A stretch of DNA of 64,000 nt from the NCBI GenBank assembly GCA_014218235.1, contig CM024756.1, positions 75,142,152 to 75,206,151 on the forward strand. The letters are read 5' to 3'. A program made the position numbers and the translations under genes. Under the pieces are notes generated by a model. The model did no database searches and was not told where the DNA came from. It was given only the letters and a program-made list of their open reading frames with translations. Shown here piece by piece: positions 9,820-19,929 of this stretch. Source of the DNA: Colocasia esculenta. Its lineage: Eukaryota; Streptophyta; Magnoliopsida; Alismatales; Araceae. Every line of letters begins with the position of its first letter. The stretch's first letter is position 1.

Positions 9820-10898
9820 GTACTAGTAAGGTAGGTAGATGATGCGTTAGACCTATAAGTATATTATATTATTTTGTTGTCTTATTTCATTTTAATTCGT
9901 TCATTTTATTGTATTGTGATATCTAAGTGCCCCACTTTACTTTATGATTATCCGGTTAAATTTTAGTTTGATACTCCAAATCAATTACTTGAATTCTTTT
10001 GATATTTAATTTTTATTTAATCTATAAGACTCTTCGTTTCGGCTTCCACACTACAATTTATCTGATACATAAGTTTTTATTTTATCTATAAACTATGAGT
10101 CAAAATATATCATGGACTTTGCCACCCCGAGGATTTTGTGGACTGAAACCCTTATAGGCATCTATCTGGGTAAAGTCATTTTTGGACTCGAGGGCAACGA
10201 TTTCTATGAAATCCTAATGTATCATCCGACTTGCATGAAGTTACGTGGGGATCCGTCCTCCGGTATTGCGCTTTGCCAAGACATGGTACCTTTGCCCAGG
10301 CACCAGGTAAATATGTGTGTGCGTTTTGGGCCTCAGTGGTGGTGGGCGACACATGTCCAACAATTGTGTAAGTGAATTTTTAAAAGAATAATAATAATAA
10401 GATTTAAATTATCATTACCTAAAGTTTAGTTTTATGTTGTTTGACTCAATTACTTACTATTAGATGTCTTCATTTTCGTTCTACGATATTCCAGATACAA
10501 TTGTTATATATTATGCCTAATAACAAAATTTTATACATATGTATATAATATACGTATTTGTTATTACTATTTTCTTAAGGTCTTGATACCTACTGAGCCT
10601 TTGACTCATTATACATATATATGTTTATTCTTTTTTTCATGAAATCCAGAAGGAGGTCCAGAACCAGCCCAGGTGGAAGAATAGTTTTTTTTTATATCGC
10701 TACAACGTATTATTTCTTTTGTATAAAGTAGCATGTACCTGTAAAGACGAACTGCACGCGATGGTTGGGACAATATAAATGTTTGGTAATTTAGAACTTG
10801 CAAACTCTCACTATGTATGTATGCTTATGGATCCGTCACTGTAGTCTTCCAAAATTCTTTTTAAAAGCTATTTAAAGAGAACTTTTAGGGGCGTTACA
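9332..10898 (+). repeat. 3' LTR of the chromovirus
   Basis: 1567 bp, from TGTTAGGATCAC to GGGCGTTACA. The last 570 bp pair with the 5' LTR at 3268-3865, and 9588-9692 pairs in inverted orientation with 3158-3263. It holds a CA-rich segment near 9493-9590, a (GA)n run, and the CTGAGC...GACTCATTAT block with a following TTTTTTTCATG. It should carry promoter and polyadenylation signals, but none is clear enough to place. Confidence 0.9.
9787..9815. repeat. (GA)n microsatellite
   Basis: About 14 AG units inside the 3' LTR. Confidence 0.95.
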
Positions 10899-11239
10899 CA
10901 TGTGCTCGAGTGGAGGGAGATCGTTGGAAAGAGAGAGTTGAAGAGTGAGCGTCTGCTCGGAGAATGGAGGGAATAGTAAAAAGGGGCGTCGGTGTCCGAG
11001 GAATGCTGAGAGAAATGAAGAATGTCCATGCGGTGGCCTGAGGAAATTGGGCGCAATGCCCAGAGAAAAGTGGCCCACCTTGAGCCTAGTTGTTGTGGGA
11101 GTTTGTGTGCCTAGCTTTGCTTCATCTGTGCGCTGCCTCCTGCTTGTGGTCATGGCCAGCTGCTTAGTATTTACCGGTGTGAAGAGTTGACTTAAAGAGT
11201 CAGCAATGTCACTCATATCAACCACCGATACCATTCTGA
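10899..11239 (-). other. Unassigned remainder of the minus-strand Tat element
   Basis: About 340 bp between the chromovirus LTR and the G-patch region. An open frame of up to 120 codons exists (minus, 11234-10872) but runs into the LTR and resembles nothing I know. It is probably part of the protease-RT linker. Confidence 0.4.
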
Positions 11240-12060
11240 TTCAGCATCACCCCTTCTCATTTGCTTCGGGGACCTGAGGTTCTCACAGCTCTATATGTGG
11301 CCAGGGGTGGACGATGAACGGGTTCAGGAATGATGGTAGATGTTTGTTCACTCCTGGCTACAGCGGCCCCTTCTTGAAATGTTGGTACAAGGACTATGTA
11401 AGTGGCTGCCCCTACTTATGGTCTGCCCTGCCTAGCTTATATCCTAGTCCTGCCTGGGTCTTGATTTGCTATCCTTCACTGCCTCTGTCCTTCCCTGCGG
11501 ATGTGCTCCTAGCCCCTTTCCTGGGTGATACCCCATTCTCAACATTATGTGTCATCCTTTTTCTGTTATGATCATGCTTCTCTCGCTGCATTGACGGATG
11601 ATGAACTGGTTGGGCTTTGATGCATGCCATACGTGTCTAGCACAGACATAAGTGGCTGATTGCTTGGCCATATGGACGGGACTGAATTGTGAGTCATAGC
11701 GTCCACTTCCAAGACAGTCAGCTTGCTGGCAACTTTGACAACCCGTCCCTTGTACGGAAACTTCAGACATTGGTTATAGTTGATATGATGGCGCCAAGTG
11801 CCTGGATAAATGGTCTACCTAGGATCATTTGGAAACTCGGGTCCATGTCCAGAATGTGGAAATCCATCTCAATATTGGACGGACCCAGCCAACCTTCAAC
11901 GCGACCAATCCCTTTGGCGGCCTACTAGTGTTGTCATAGGCCATGACGGTGATAGAGGAGGGTCGGACCGACTGTAGAGTTAGGCTTGGACCATCGGGCC
12001 GCGAGTAGTTCATAGAAAACACTCGTGTTTGGGTGGAGAGATTGGATAGGTTCGGGGATG
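11240..12060 (-). pseudogene. Tat/Ogre-type protease and G-patch region
   Basis: Read on the minus strand, the retropepsin region carries MAYDNTSRPPKG near 11945 and LDMDPSFQMILGRPFIQALG near 11840-11790. This is the ending of Tat/Ogre-lineage proteases. About 200 bp further on it has a G-patch segment, GYHPGKGLGAHPQGRTEAVK near 11545-11485, and then a YKLGRADH element. G-patch motifs bind RNA-processing helicases and are known in the protease-RT linker of Tat elements. The frame is broken repeatedly. RT does not follow: beyond ~11240 the element is unreadable and ends at the chromovirus LTR. Confidence 0.75.
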
Positions 12061-13377
12061 GATTTCCCCTTCAAGGGAGCCTGAACCTCCTAATTTAGAG
12101 GGTTGGAGGTTCTAGAGGAGGTCCACAAGTTGGGACAAATCAATCAAGGTAGAGGCATTTCCAGTAGTGTGCCTCGGGGGGAGGTGGGGAGATTGTGAAT
12201 CCATCGCATGGACATATGAAGTGGATGGACCAGCATGGGGTTCATGGAGGAGTTGTGCAAGTTTCTGATTGAGTCATACACCTCATCATATATATCCTCA
12301 TGGTAAGCCATATCCTCGTACTCAGCCATTCCGAGGGAATTGCTTGAGCGAAGCACATGGAATTTAAACAAACAAGTTTGATTAACAAACAACTACTCAA
12401 ACAAGTTTGAGAGAAGAAGTTAATGGCTTTTAAACACACACTTGAGGATGGTTATGTCCAATTGATTGTTTCAATATGATTCAAGGTAAATTTTATTGAA
12501 ATGATTTCACTCCAAATGGGTATGGGCCTAGGTGGGTAGGATGAGAACTTCGGGCTCACTAAGTATACTGCCTCACAATGATGGGTACTCTATCATGGGT
12601 CTCCAGGGTGGTACAACCTGCTTGGTCCACCGTGAGAGAATCCACTGGGTACAGAGACTTACGGAGGTCCTGGTGAGGATTCTCTAGTCCAATGAGACAG
12701 AATGCCCAATAGAGAGATAGCCCTCTCCGAGAGAGGTGTTTGAATCCTGGTGTAAGGAGGGAAGGAGGTCCCTAAGCCAAAGTATGCCCTGCAACATGCA
12801 AATAATGCAAGATGATAGAAACCCCTGCCCTCCAAGAACAGATTGAATCGTGACGAGTTCAGTAGTCGCGCTTCAAGGCGAATCACGTCTGTTAAGTCGG
12901 TCGCAGATCTGACAGCTCGCAAAAGCTGTAAGAGCCGCGACAACTGCCTCCGGCGTCTGTCACAGAATCGCAACGGGTAAGCCGTCACACAAAAGAACAA
13001 AAGCGACGTCTGAACACGTCGCGAATCAAAGAAGCAACCGAGACATATGAAAATAGTAAATCAATAGAGCATGCTTTTCAACCAATTAAGTGATGAAAAT
13101 ATAAGTCAAATTAAGATGCTTTCTTCAGGTTAAAGTAAGTAAATAGGGAGGTGAGCAAGTTGATGATATTTTTCTAATTAAACTTAAAGGAGAGAAGAGA
13201 AAAAGAACACTAACACAAATCGGTAATTATGGTGGAAAACTCAAGGAGTACTGCGTGGGGTACGAGGGGAAGGGAATTGTACCGCATGGGGTACGAAGGG
13301 AGGTACACATGTGGGTGTTGAAGGAGGGGCACACGTGGGTGCCGAAGGAGAAGGTAACCACACTAAAGTGAAAGATG
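12061..13377 (-). other. Leader and possible gag remnant of the minus-strand Tat element
   Basis: Lies between the primer site and the protease. A short open frame on the minus strand (12392-12144) begins near an AEYEDMAYHEDIYDEVYD segment. I do not recognise it as Gag, and the gap is far too short for a full Tat gag, so most of gag is deleted. 12840-13020 is rich in TCGCGAC-like words. An ACTTACGGAGG segment at 12658 also occurs in the LTRs of another family (33780 and, reversed, 58908 and 63911). Confidence 0.5.
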
Positions 13378-13394
13378 TCCCACCGTGATCGCCA
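13378..13394 (-). other. Primer-binding site of the Tat element
   Basis: On the minus strand, TGGCGATCACGGTGGGA lies four bases after the LTR end. TGGCGA-type primer sites, rather than TGGTATCAGAGC, are usual in Tat/Ogre elements. The exact tRNA was not identified. Confidence 0.65.
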
Positions 13395-13397
13395 ATT

Positions 13398-14619
13398 TGT
13401 GAACGTGCTTTTTATCAAACACCCCATAATGATTTAATTAAGAAAGAGAGAGATGATTTTTAAAGAAAAGAAATAGTGTAAGCGAGAAAGAAAGAGAGAA
13501 AATAAAAAGTGCATGTGTGCACAAGGAGGAAATGTGATTTCCTGACATGCGTGGGTGTCAAAGGAAATGGGTGAGAGGTGTAGACGAACACTTACCTTCA
13601 TCCTAAGATCACAGAAGTTTGATTTGACAGTTGGTTGACTTCTACCTCTCCAACTGGCTGGCCGGCAAAGAAGACGTTAGCTCAATTGGTTACCTTGCAA
13701 AATGGAGAAAAACAAGCAAACGAATGAAAAGATGATTACACTATGAGGTGTAGCACCAAATCCAATGCACGTGAGACGATGGAGGCTCCGAACTCCAAGG
13801 AATGGATGCTTGAGTAGATTGAAGTGAAGGTGGTCCTTCTCCTTAGCTCCGACGTTGAGTCTCCAGTGCGGCAGGGCTTCGCTGTAGTGCTTGGGTTATG
13901 TTCAAAACAATGGCCTCCGGAGTCTTTTTATAGAGAAAAAATTAAAGAATCACATCGACACAAAGGATGCCTTTTGACGTGAATCGCGATCGACTAAAGC
14001 GCCGCGTTTTAAAAGATCGACCTACTCCGATTAAGACTTTCCAAACATCTATTATAGCAGGTCTTAGAATCGCGACGACATGTACCGCCGCATTTAAAAC
14101 ACTTCCAATACTGATTGATTCTTTCTAAATATTATAAATGGAAATATTGAATTGCGACGACATGTGTAGTCGCGTATTTGAACAGAATCGATCCCTGAAG
14201 AGAGTCGATCTTCATATGGTGGAAGGTAATAAAGGCGACGGACCATGTAGACGCGATTCTAATTAGCAAGAAAATCTTTCCAAAAACATTTTGGAATTTG
14301 CCATAATTTGATAATGGAAACCCTAAATGCAGCGACCCTGATGGACACAATTCAAAATGTGGTAAGTGCCAGAAAAGCAAGTGTGATACGTGTTGGCTTT
14401 ACCCACCGCAGATCAAACATCTTAAAATGCACCACTGTGTCCGACACGAATCACATGTGCACAACAGACCCCTTCAACCCTTTATAAAAATTTCTAAAAA
14501 TCATGAAAAAATCCAAAAAAATAGGAAAAATACCCAAGATGTTAATTGTAGAGAGCCACTTGAAGCATTGCGATATAACATGAAATTTACTCGATAATTG
14601 TCAAAATGGCATGTCTACA
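13398..14619 (-). repeat. LTR (5') of the Tat element, copy A
   Basis: 1222 bp on the minus strand, TGTAGACATGCC...GCACGTTCACA. It matches 46820-48281 on the plus strand in opposite orientation, for example AATTTCATGTTATATC, GCTAATTAGAATCGCGTC and GTTGGAGAGGTAGAAGTCAACC. A TATAAAAAG box sits at 13932-13924. TCGCGAC-like words cluster at 13970-14350. Copy B is about 240 bp longer, in one block near 47681-47920. Confidence 0.88.
13924..13932 (-). promoter_or_regulatory. TATA box of Tat LTR, copy A
   Basis: TATAAAAAG on the minus strand, at the same place as the box in copy B (47509-47517). Conservation between the two diverged LTRs supports a promoter role. Confidence 0.65.
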
Positions 14620-14744
14620 GTAGAAACTTACGGATCAATCGTCTCTGAATTGAGGTTGAAATCCGATGCTCTGCTTCAACTGATCAGCAGTAGATGTTAA
14701 TACTAGTAGAAGAAACGATCCAACATCCTTTCTTCTTGATGAGT

Positions 14745-17522
14745 TGTGTAAGGCCCTAGAACTTTGTTCATTTACATGAACTTGGTTCATGTTATGTTTG
14801 TATATCTATATATATATATATGCATATGATATTTGTTGTAAGTTGCATGTTATTCATTTACTTAAGTATATACATGTTTAATTCTCTACATGTTATTTTA
14901 TTTAATTATGTACATATTATATTTAAATAATGTTGTGCATATGTTTATACATGGTTTTTTATGTATATATTGTCTTTATTTAAGTTTGTACATAGTGTAT
15001 GTACTTAATATTTAGATTCATGTTTATTTGATTATCTGTGTTTTGGCCGAAATCCCACTTAACGTCAATATCACTTGATGTTGAGAGCATGTTGACGGCA
15101 AATAGTGTGTCATTTATTTCTTGTTGACGTCTAGATTGATGGACGCTGACTTCCTGTAAACGGCAGCAAAGTGGCCATCTACTTCTCCGTTCTGCATGCG
15201 ATTCCAGATCTGAAAACAACTGCGTTTTCCCCGGTTCTAGATTAGGAAACTACCCTTCAATGGTAGGATCCCAATATAATGCGTACCCAAACTGGTTAAC
15301 CCTATAACTAGTCTTGGGCGAGATTAAGCCTTTTCGCTCAAAGGACAACCTAGGGTTTTGGGTGAGAAAAATTGAACATTTGCAAGCTCGATCTGGCGAT
15401 TGGGGAGTTCTCCTGGTGATCTTCTTCGACTGGGAGGTACTCTTGACATTGAGGAAGCTTCCCCGACTCTGGTGAACGATCTACATCGACAAAAAGACCG
15501 GATCTGGGAGGAGAATTGTGCCTCTTCTTGGCTTGTCCGAGAGAGCTTTAGCGACTAAATTAAATCATTAGGCAATTTTCACAGGCAGGTAATCGAGGGA
15601 TTTCATCTCTGCACATGTCCTTTAGGTCCTAGGATTTTTGTGGATTTTCTTCGTGTCCTAGAACATCAATTTCCCCTTGTGTATTGCGTTCAATCTGCAC
15701 TTCTACAGATAGAAACTTGACAGCAAGCTTGCTGCCGTCAAGATCTTGAGTTGGCGGCAACATCGTTTGTCGTTAACCCCGGTTGGCGGCAACCCTTTGC
15801 CACCAAGTTCGTTTGTTTTTCACAGAACCTTGATTTTCATGTCTGTGTGATGAAATTTGGATTTTTGGAGGACTATACATGCTGTGAAAATTATATGTGG
15901 TCTAGTACAATTAGTAGGTCATATGATGAGGATTTGGAATTTTCCAAGCATGATAGAAATTAGGGTAATTTCTATAATCAGAAAATAAGCATGATCTACT
16001 TGTATTAATTCTAAAGAAATTGATTCATTGCATGTTAGGGTTTCAGAAATATTATATGAACTTATGTTGACTGTTTTAAGGTTAAGGAACTATTAGAACT
16101 GACCGTATCGATGTGAACCATGTTTTAATGAATTCTTGATAAATCTGCATGCGATATGTTTTAACTGTTAAAATTAGTTTACTATTTTGAAAAATCTAAA
16201 AATATAGGTATGTGATATATAACCTGTGTAATACCTGTGATAAAAATTTCATGTTGTTTTAACAATAGAAGGTACTAATATTAGTTTAACAAGTGCAATT
16301 GGCCATGATGAGCATGTTTAACTTTGATCATGTGAAATTCAGTGTTTACCAGCATGATTATGACCCTATTGTGATTAATTATCATTGTGAAATAGTATGG
16401 TTAAGTTCTATAACTGATCCATGAAAATATGTAAAGTGCATGTAAATGAGTTAAAGTGTGTATATAAGTGAATGAAACATGTGAAACATGTGACAATGTG
16501 TAAAATTGTGCCGATATTGACACTGCTACCATAGAGGGCTGTGGAGCTGTACTGTAGTAATGTCCCTATGGGAAGGGTCAACGTGTGTGATACCTTACGG
16601 GCATTAGGATGAATTCTGGAGATAGACAAGTGCCACTGGTTAGGGTGGAGAGGGCTTCTCCTAGTTCTGTGCAGTTGACCAAGATTCGTCACTGTGTTGC
16701 CTAGGTGATGGGTATGTGTATGTGATGTGTGTCCTTCTTATGGTGGTTTGGACTATGTGTCAAGGCAACTAAGTGTAAAAAATGTGCAATATGTGAAATG
16801 TGCAAATGTGCAAATGTGAAAAGTGAACATGTAGAAGTATAATGTGAATATGTTAGCATGTGTAAAGATATGAATTTATTTAAATGTGATTTATTTATAT
16901 TAAAACAGCAAGCTAAACATGTGAGAAAGTGTTAGAATAGCATTTGAAAATGATTAGATATCATGCTAGGTGTGTTATTTACCATGTACATATTTCCATG
17001 ATCTAAATTTGTAGAATTGTGTAATGATATGAATAGAGTTTGAAACATAAATCAAGTTACAGGTTATGTTAGAAAGCATGTGTAGGTTGATTATGGATAT
17101 TGCGAATTGTTATAAAGCATGTACCATGTATTCTTTCTTATTGTTAAAAGATAGCATGTGTATGTGATATGTGTAAGGGTGTATCTTTTCATTACTTGCT
17201 GGGTGTTTTAGAAGACTCATACTTGCTTTGGCATACAGATGAGTCAGGTGTCCCTGTTCTTGAGGAGGAAATAGAGAGGAGCGACTCCGAGCGCGAGGAG
17301 TAGATTCACTTGTGGACTTTGCTACCTAGTTACTTTCTCTTTCATAGTATGTAATCAAGATTGTGGACAATGTATACCAATTGGTCATGTAATAATGTGG
17401 ACATTGTTAATTCTTTTATTGCTATATAGACTGTGGATTATGTGATGATGATGATGAATGATAATATTTATGCATTTCTGCTGTACTCTTTTGATATTTG
17501 TGTATCTCAATCTATTGTATAG
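14745..17522 (+). repeat. Probable chromovirus-type LTR, 3' end missing
   Basis: Starts TGTAAGGCCCTAG, a common LTR opening in plant gypsy elements. Near 17190-17260 it has the block ATTACTTGCTGGGTG...GACTCATACTTGC, followed by a short acidic, coding-like stretch, which resembles the 3' third of chromovirus LTRs. The region is AT-rich, with many TGTGAA-type words at 16400-16860 and GGCGGCAA words near 15750-15790. It ends where the copia LTR begins. No primer site or partner LTR is in the window, so this is a moderate call. No real gene was seen in it. Confidence 0.45.
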
Positions 17523-18579
17523 TGTTGGGTAAATGTCCCACTGTGATCGCGTTCATTGTACCGACGTGGATTGGTATAATCGTACCAGTATAAGGAGGGT
17601 TGTTATAAGTTGACTACACCAAAGTCTGCTCTCTATTCTGAACTCAAGCTCTCTCTCCACTCTTCTTTTTCTGTGTATGTATTTTCTTCTGAAGAGGAAG
17701 CCATGCCCCTTTTTGATCAGCATTACGGAATCCTCCTGGTGGGCCCCAACAGAATCCCAATTTGATGGGAGGTGCTTTTTGCCGCCAAAAAATGTATCTT
17801 CTAGAACCCTATAAAGTGTGCCTGACCCAATCATTGGACCTCGGGTCACGTGCCTGGAGCTAATGCACTGGCAGACTCTTTTCATCACTGGAATAAAAGT
17901 GTCAGAGTGTCGACAAACTTGAGCATAGTGTGGACTCACATAGAGCTTGACTTGGTCCAATGCAGATGCTTCAGTAAAGTCGACTCTATGCCTTGATGAG
18001 TCAACCTATTCCATTTGACTGCTGTTGAGATTAGCTATCCAAAGTGTAGAGCTGACTTCATAGCATCTAAGTGTCGACCTTATAAAATGGTTGAGTCGGC
18101 TTATCTTCATCTAGAGTCGACCTTATAGACTGGTGGAGTCGACCTGATCCTCATTTAGAGTCAACCTCATGTATTTCTTTCTCTAGGCGCTAACAGAAAA
18201 TTCAACTAGTGTCGACCTGATTCTCATCTGGAGTCGACCTTATGTAACTCTTTTCCTTCAACGCTAACCAAAAGACCAACTTGAGTCGACTTGTTCTTCA
18301 ACAAGAGTCAACCTTATGTGATACTTTAGACTTCTACTCTACTGGAAGACTATTCAGTGTTGACCTATCCTTTGAATAGTGTCGACCTAAGTGCATCACA
18401 AAACTCAAGTAACTCATTGACTAAGACATGTGTCGACCTATTACGCAATCAGTGTTGACTCTCATGAGATAATTTGCCTTTGTGAATTTTCCTGCCATAT
18501 ATTACTTGTGTTATAAAAATTCATATATATATTTACGACATTTTGCTTGACTCATGACAACATAAAATTCAGGGACACA
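17523..18579 (-). repeat. 3' LTR of a Sire-type copia element
   Basis: On the minus strand it runs TGTGTCCCTGAATTTTATG...TTTACCCAACA, about 1057 bp, directly after a polypurine tract. It contains many GTCGACC/GTCGACT words between 17980 and 18470. No primer site follows, as expected for a 3' LTR. The flank after it is the LTR-like sequence described at 14745. Confidence 0.8.
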
Positions 18580-18597
18580 AAAATCTCCCCCTTTTGA
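18580..18597 (-). other. Polypurine tract of the Sire-type copia
   Basis: Minus strand ATCAAAAGGGGGAGATTT, preceded by TTTTGCCATC. The word GCCATCATCAAAAGGGGGAGA is a hallmark of the 3' end of Sire/Maximus elements. Confidence 0.88.
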
Positions 18598-18825
18598 TGA
18601 TGGCAAAAATGATTCATAGAATTTTAACTCACTGAATTAAATGTTTATTAACAACCAATCCACACAAGTCCACACAAGAATAATTCACACAAGCACATAG
18701 ATGATTTCATTAATTGCCATTGCTTTAAGAGTGTCACAAGCAGAAAACATCAAACATCTAAAAAACATTTCAATGTCAAATCTCTATGACATGTCTCCCC
18801 CTTTAACATTATCAAAACAGAAGAA

Positions 18826-19241
18826 TCATTGAGGGGAAGAAGGTGTTGGAGGTAGCTGCATAATGAGCCTCCGCTCAATCGTTGCCAGTTTGGCTTCCAA
18901 ATCATTATAATTTTCTCGAAGATAAATCTGTATAGCATTCAGCCTTATGTTTAGAAAGCCTTGCATTTCTTCAAGCTTCGCAGAGACAACAATGAGAATC
19001 TGATCCACCCCATGAGGCATTAGTGGGGCAGCAGTGGATGAGGTGGCATGAGTGCTCTCAGCTATTTCTACATCTGCATGGAACTTCCACACTTGATTAA
19101 ACTCGTGTCTCAAGGATGTGATATGATGAGACATATCTGCATGATATTCTCTCAAAATGTTCCTATTTCCAATCAAGTTAGTGTAAGAATTTTGTAGAGC
19201 TGGAAGATCAGCTAGCTTTTTTGATCCTTTATTCAGTGATT
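18826..19241 (-). pseudogene. Terminal (env-like) ORF of Sire-type copia, 5' part removed
   Basis: Open to the edge of the CACTA insertion and ending at 18826. It reads SLNKGSKKLADLPALQNSY, then DMSHHITSLRHEFNQVWKF and a helical stretch (LEEMQGFLNIRLNAIQIY, YNDLEAKLATIERRL) likely to form a coiled coil. It lies between pol and the polypurine tract, where Sire elements carry an extra envelope-like ORF of uncertain function. It is 139 codons long here; the upstream part was separated by CACTA-A, which inserted at 19242. Confidence 0.7.
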
Positions 19242-19254
19242 CACTACAAAAAAA
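19242..19254 (+). repeat. Terminal inverted repeat of CACTA-A, left end
   Basis: CACTACAAAAAAA, the canonical CACTA terminus bound by the transposase, preceded by ATT as the probable 3-bp target duplication. Confidence 0.9.
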
Positions 19255-19261
19255 AGGGTTT

Positions 19262-19612
19262 AGAGGCCGACAATTTCGGTCCCAATTCGGTCACTAAATG
19301 CTTCAGTGACCGAATAGTGATTGAATAGGGATTGCATTGTCGGTGAAAATTTTTTGAATTTCGGTCACTAATCAATCGCTAATAGTGACCGATTGGTGAC
19401 CAAAATGTTTCGGTCGCTATCAGCGACTGAAACAATCAGTCACTATTTCGGTCACTATTTTAGTGACCGATTAGTGACTGATTGTTTCGGTCGCTAATAG
19501 CAACTGAACTAGTTCAGTCACTATTCGGTCACTAGTTTAGTGACTGAAATAGTGACTGATTGTTTCAGTTGTTGATAGCAACCGAAACATTTTGGTCACC
19601 ATCAGTCTCTAT
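19262..19612. repeat. Subterminal motif array of CACTA-A
   Basis: Dense direct and inverted copies of an 8-10-bp motif such as CGGTCACTA and its complement TAGTGACCG, with variants CGGTCGCTA and CAGTCACTA, about twenty in 350 bp. Such arrays are the binding sites of the TNPA-type protein in En/Spm elements. Confidence 0.85.
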
Positions 19613-19929
19613 TTTTATTTTTAATATATATATATTAACAAAAAAACATGTGCATATAATAACAATAAAAACTATACTATGACAAATGTCAACATTAATA
19701 AAATGTCCATAAAATGTCAACAATAATAAAACATAAAATGTCCACAACCATACACAAAATGTTCATAACAATGAAAAGAAAATCATGAATCTTTGTCCTC
19801 GTCCTCCTCGTCCTCGTCTCCACCGATGCCACTCGATGAAGGAACCTATAATAGATATATAACAATAATAAGTTAAAATTAAATACTACTATAAGCAATA
19901 AATTATTTAAATTTTTAGATTTTATTCAC

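Larger units (their letters stand above)
3158..10898 (+). mobile_element. Ty3-gypsy chromovirus (Tekay/Del type), degenerate
   Basis: A near full-length element. It has a truncated and rearranged 5' LTR ending at 3865, an initiator-Met-tRNA-type primer site at 3871, gag, protease, RT/RNase H, integrase and a chromodomain remnant. A polypurine tract at 9321 and a 1567-bp 3' LTR (9332-10898, TG...CA) complete it. The gene order and the C-terminal chromodomain place it among plant chromoviruses, and the RT text is Tekay-like. All open frames are broken by indels, so it is not autonomous. No target-site duplication can be assigned because the left LTR end is rearranged. Its right end abuts the minus-strand Tat element, so it probably inserted into it. 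Confidence 0.9.

Noticed and set aside
10112..10375. 87-codon plus ORF as a gene
   Set aside because: It is inside the 3' LTR and shows no similarity to known domains.
14620..17522. Host gene in the 2.9-kb stretch
   Set aside because: Only short frames without domains; the layout resembles an LTR.
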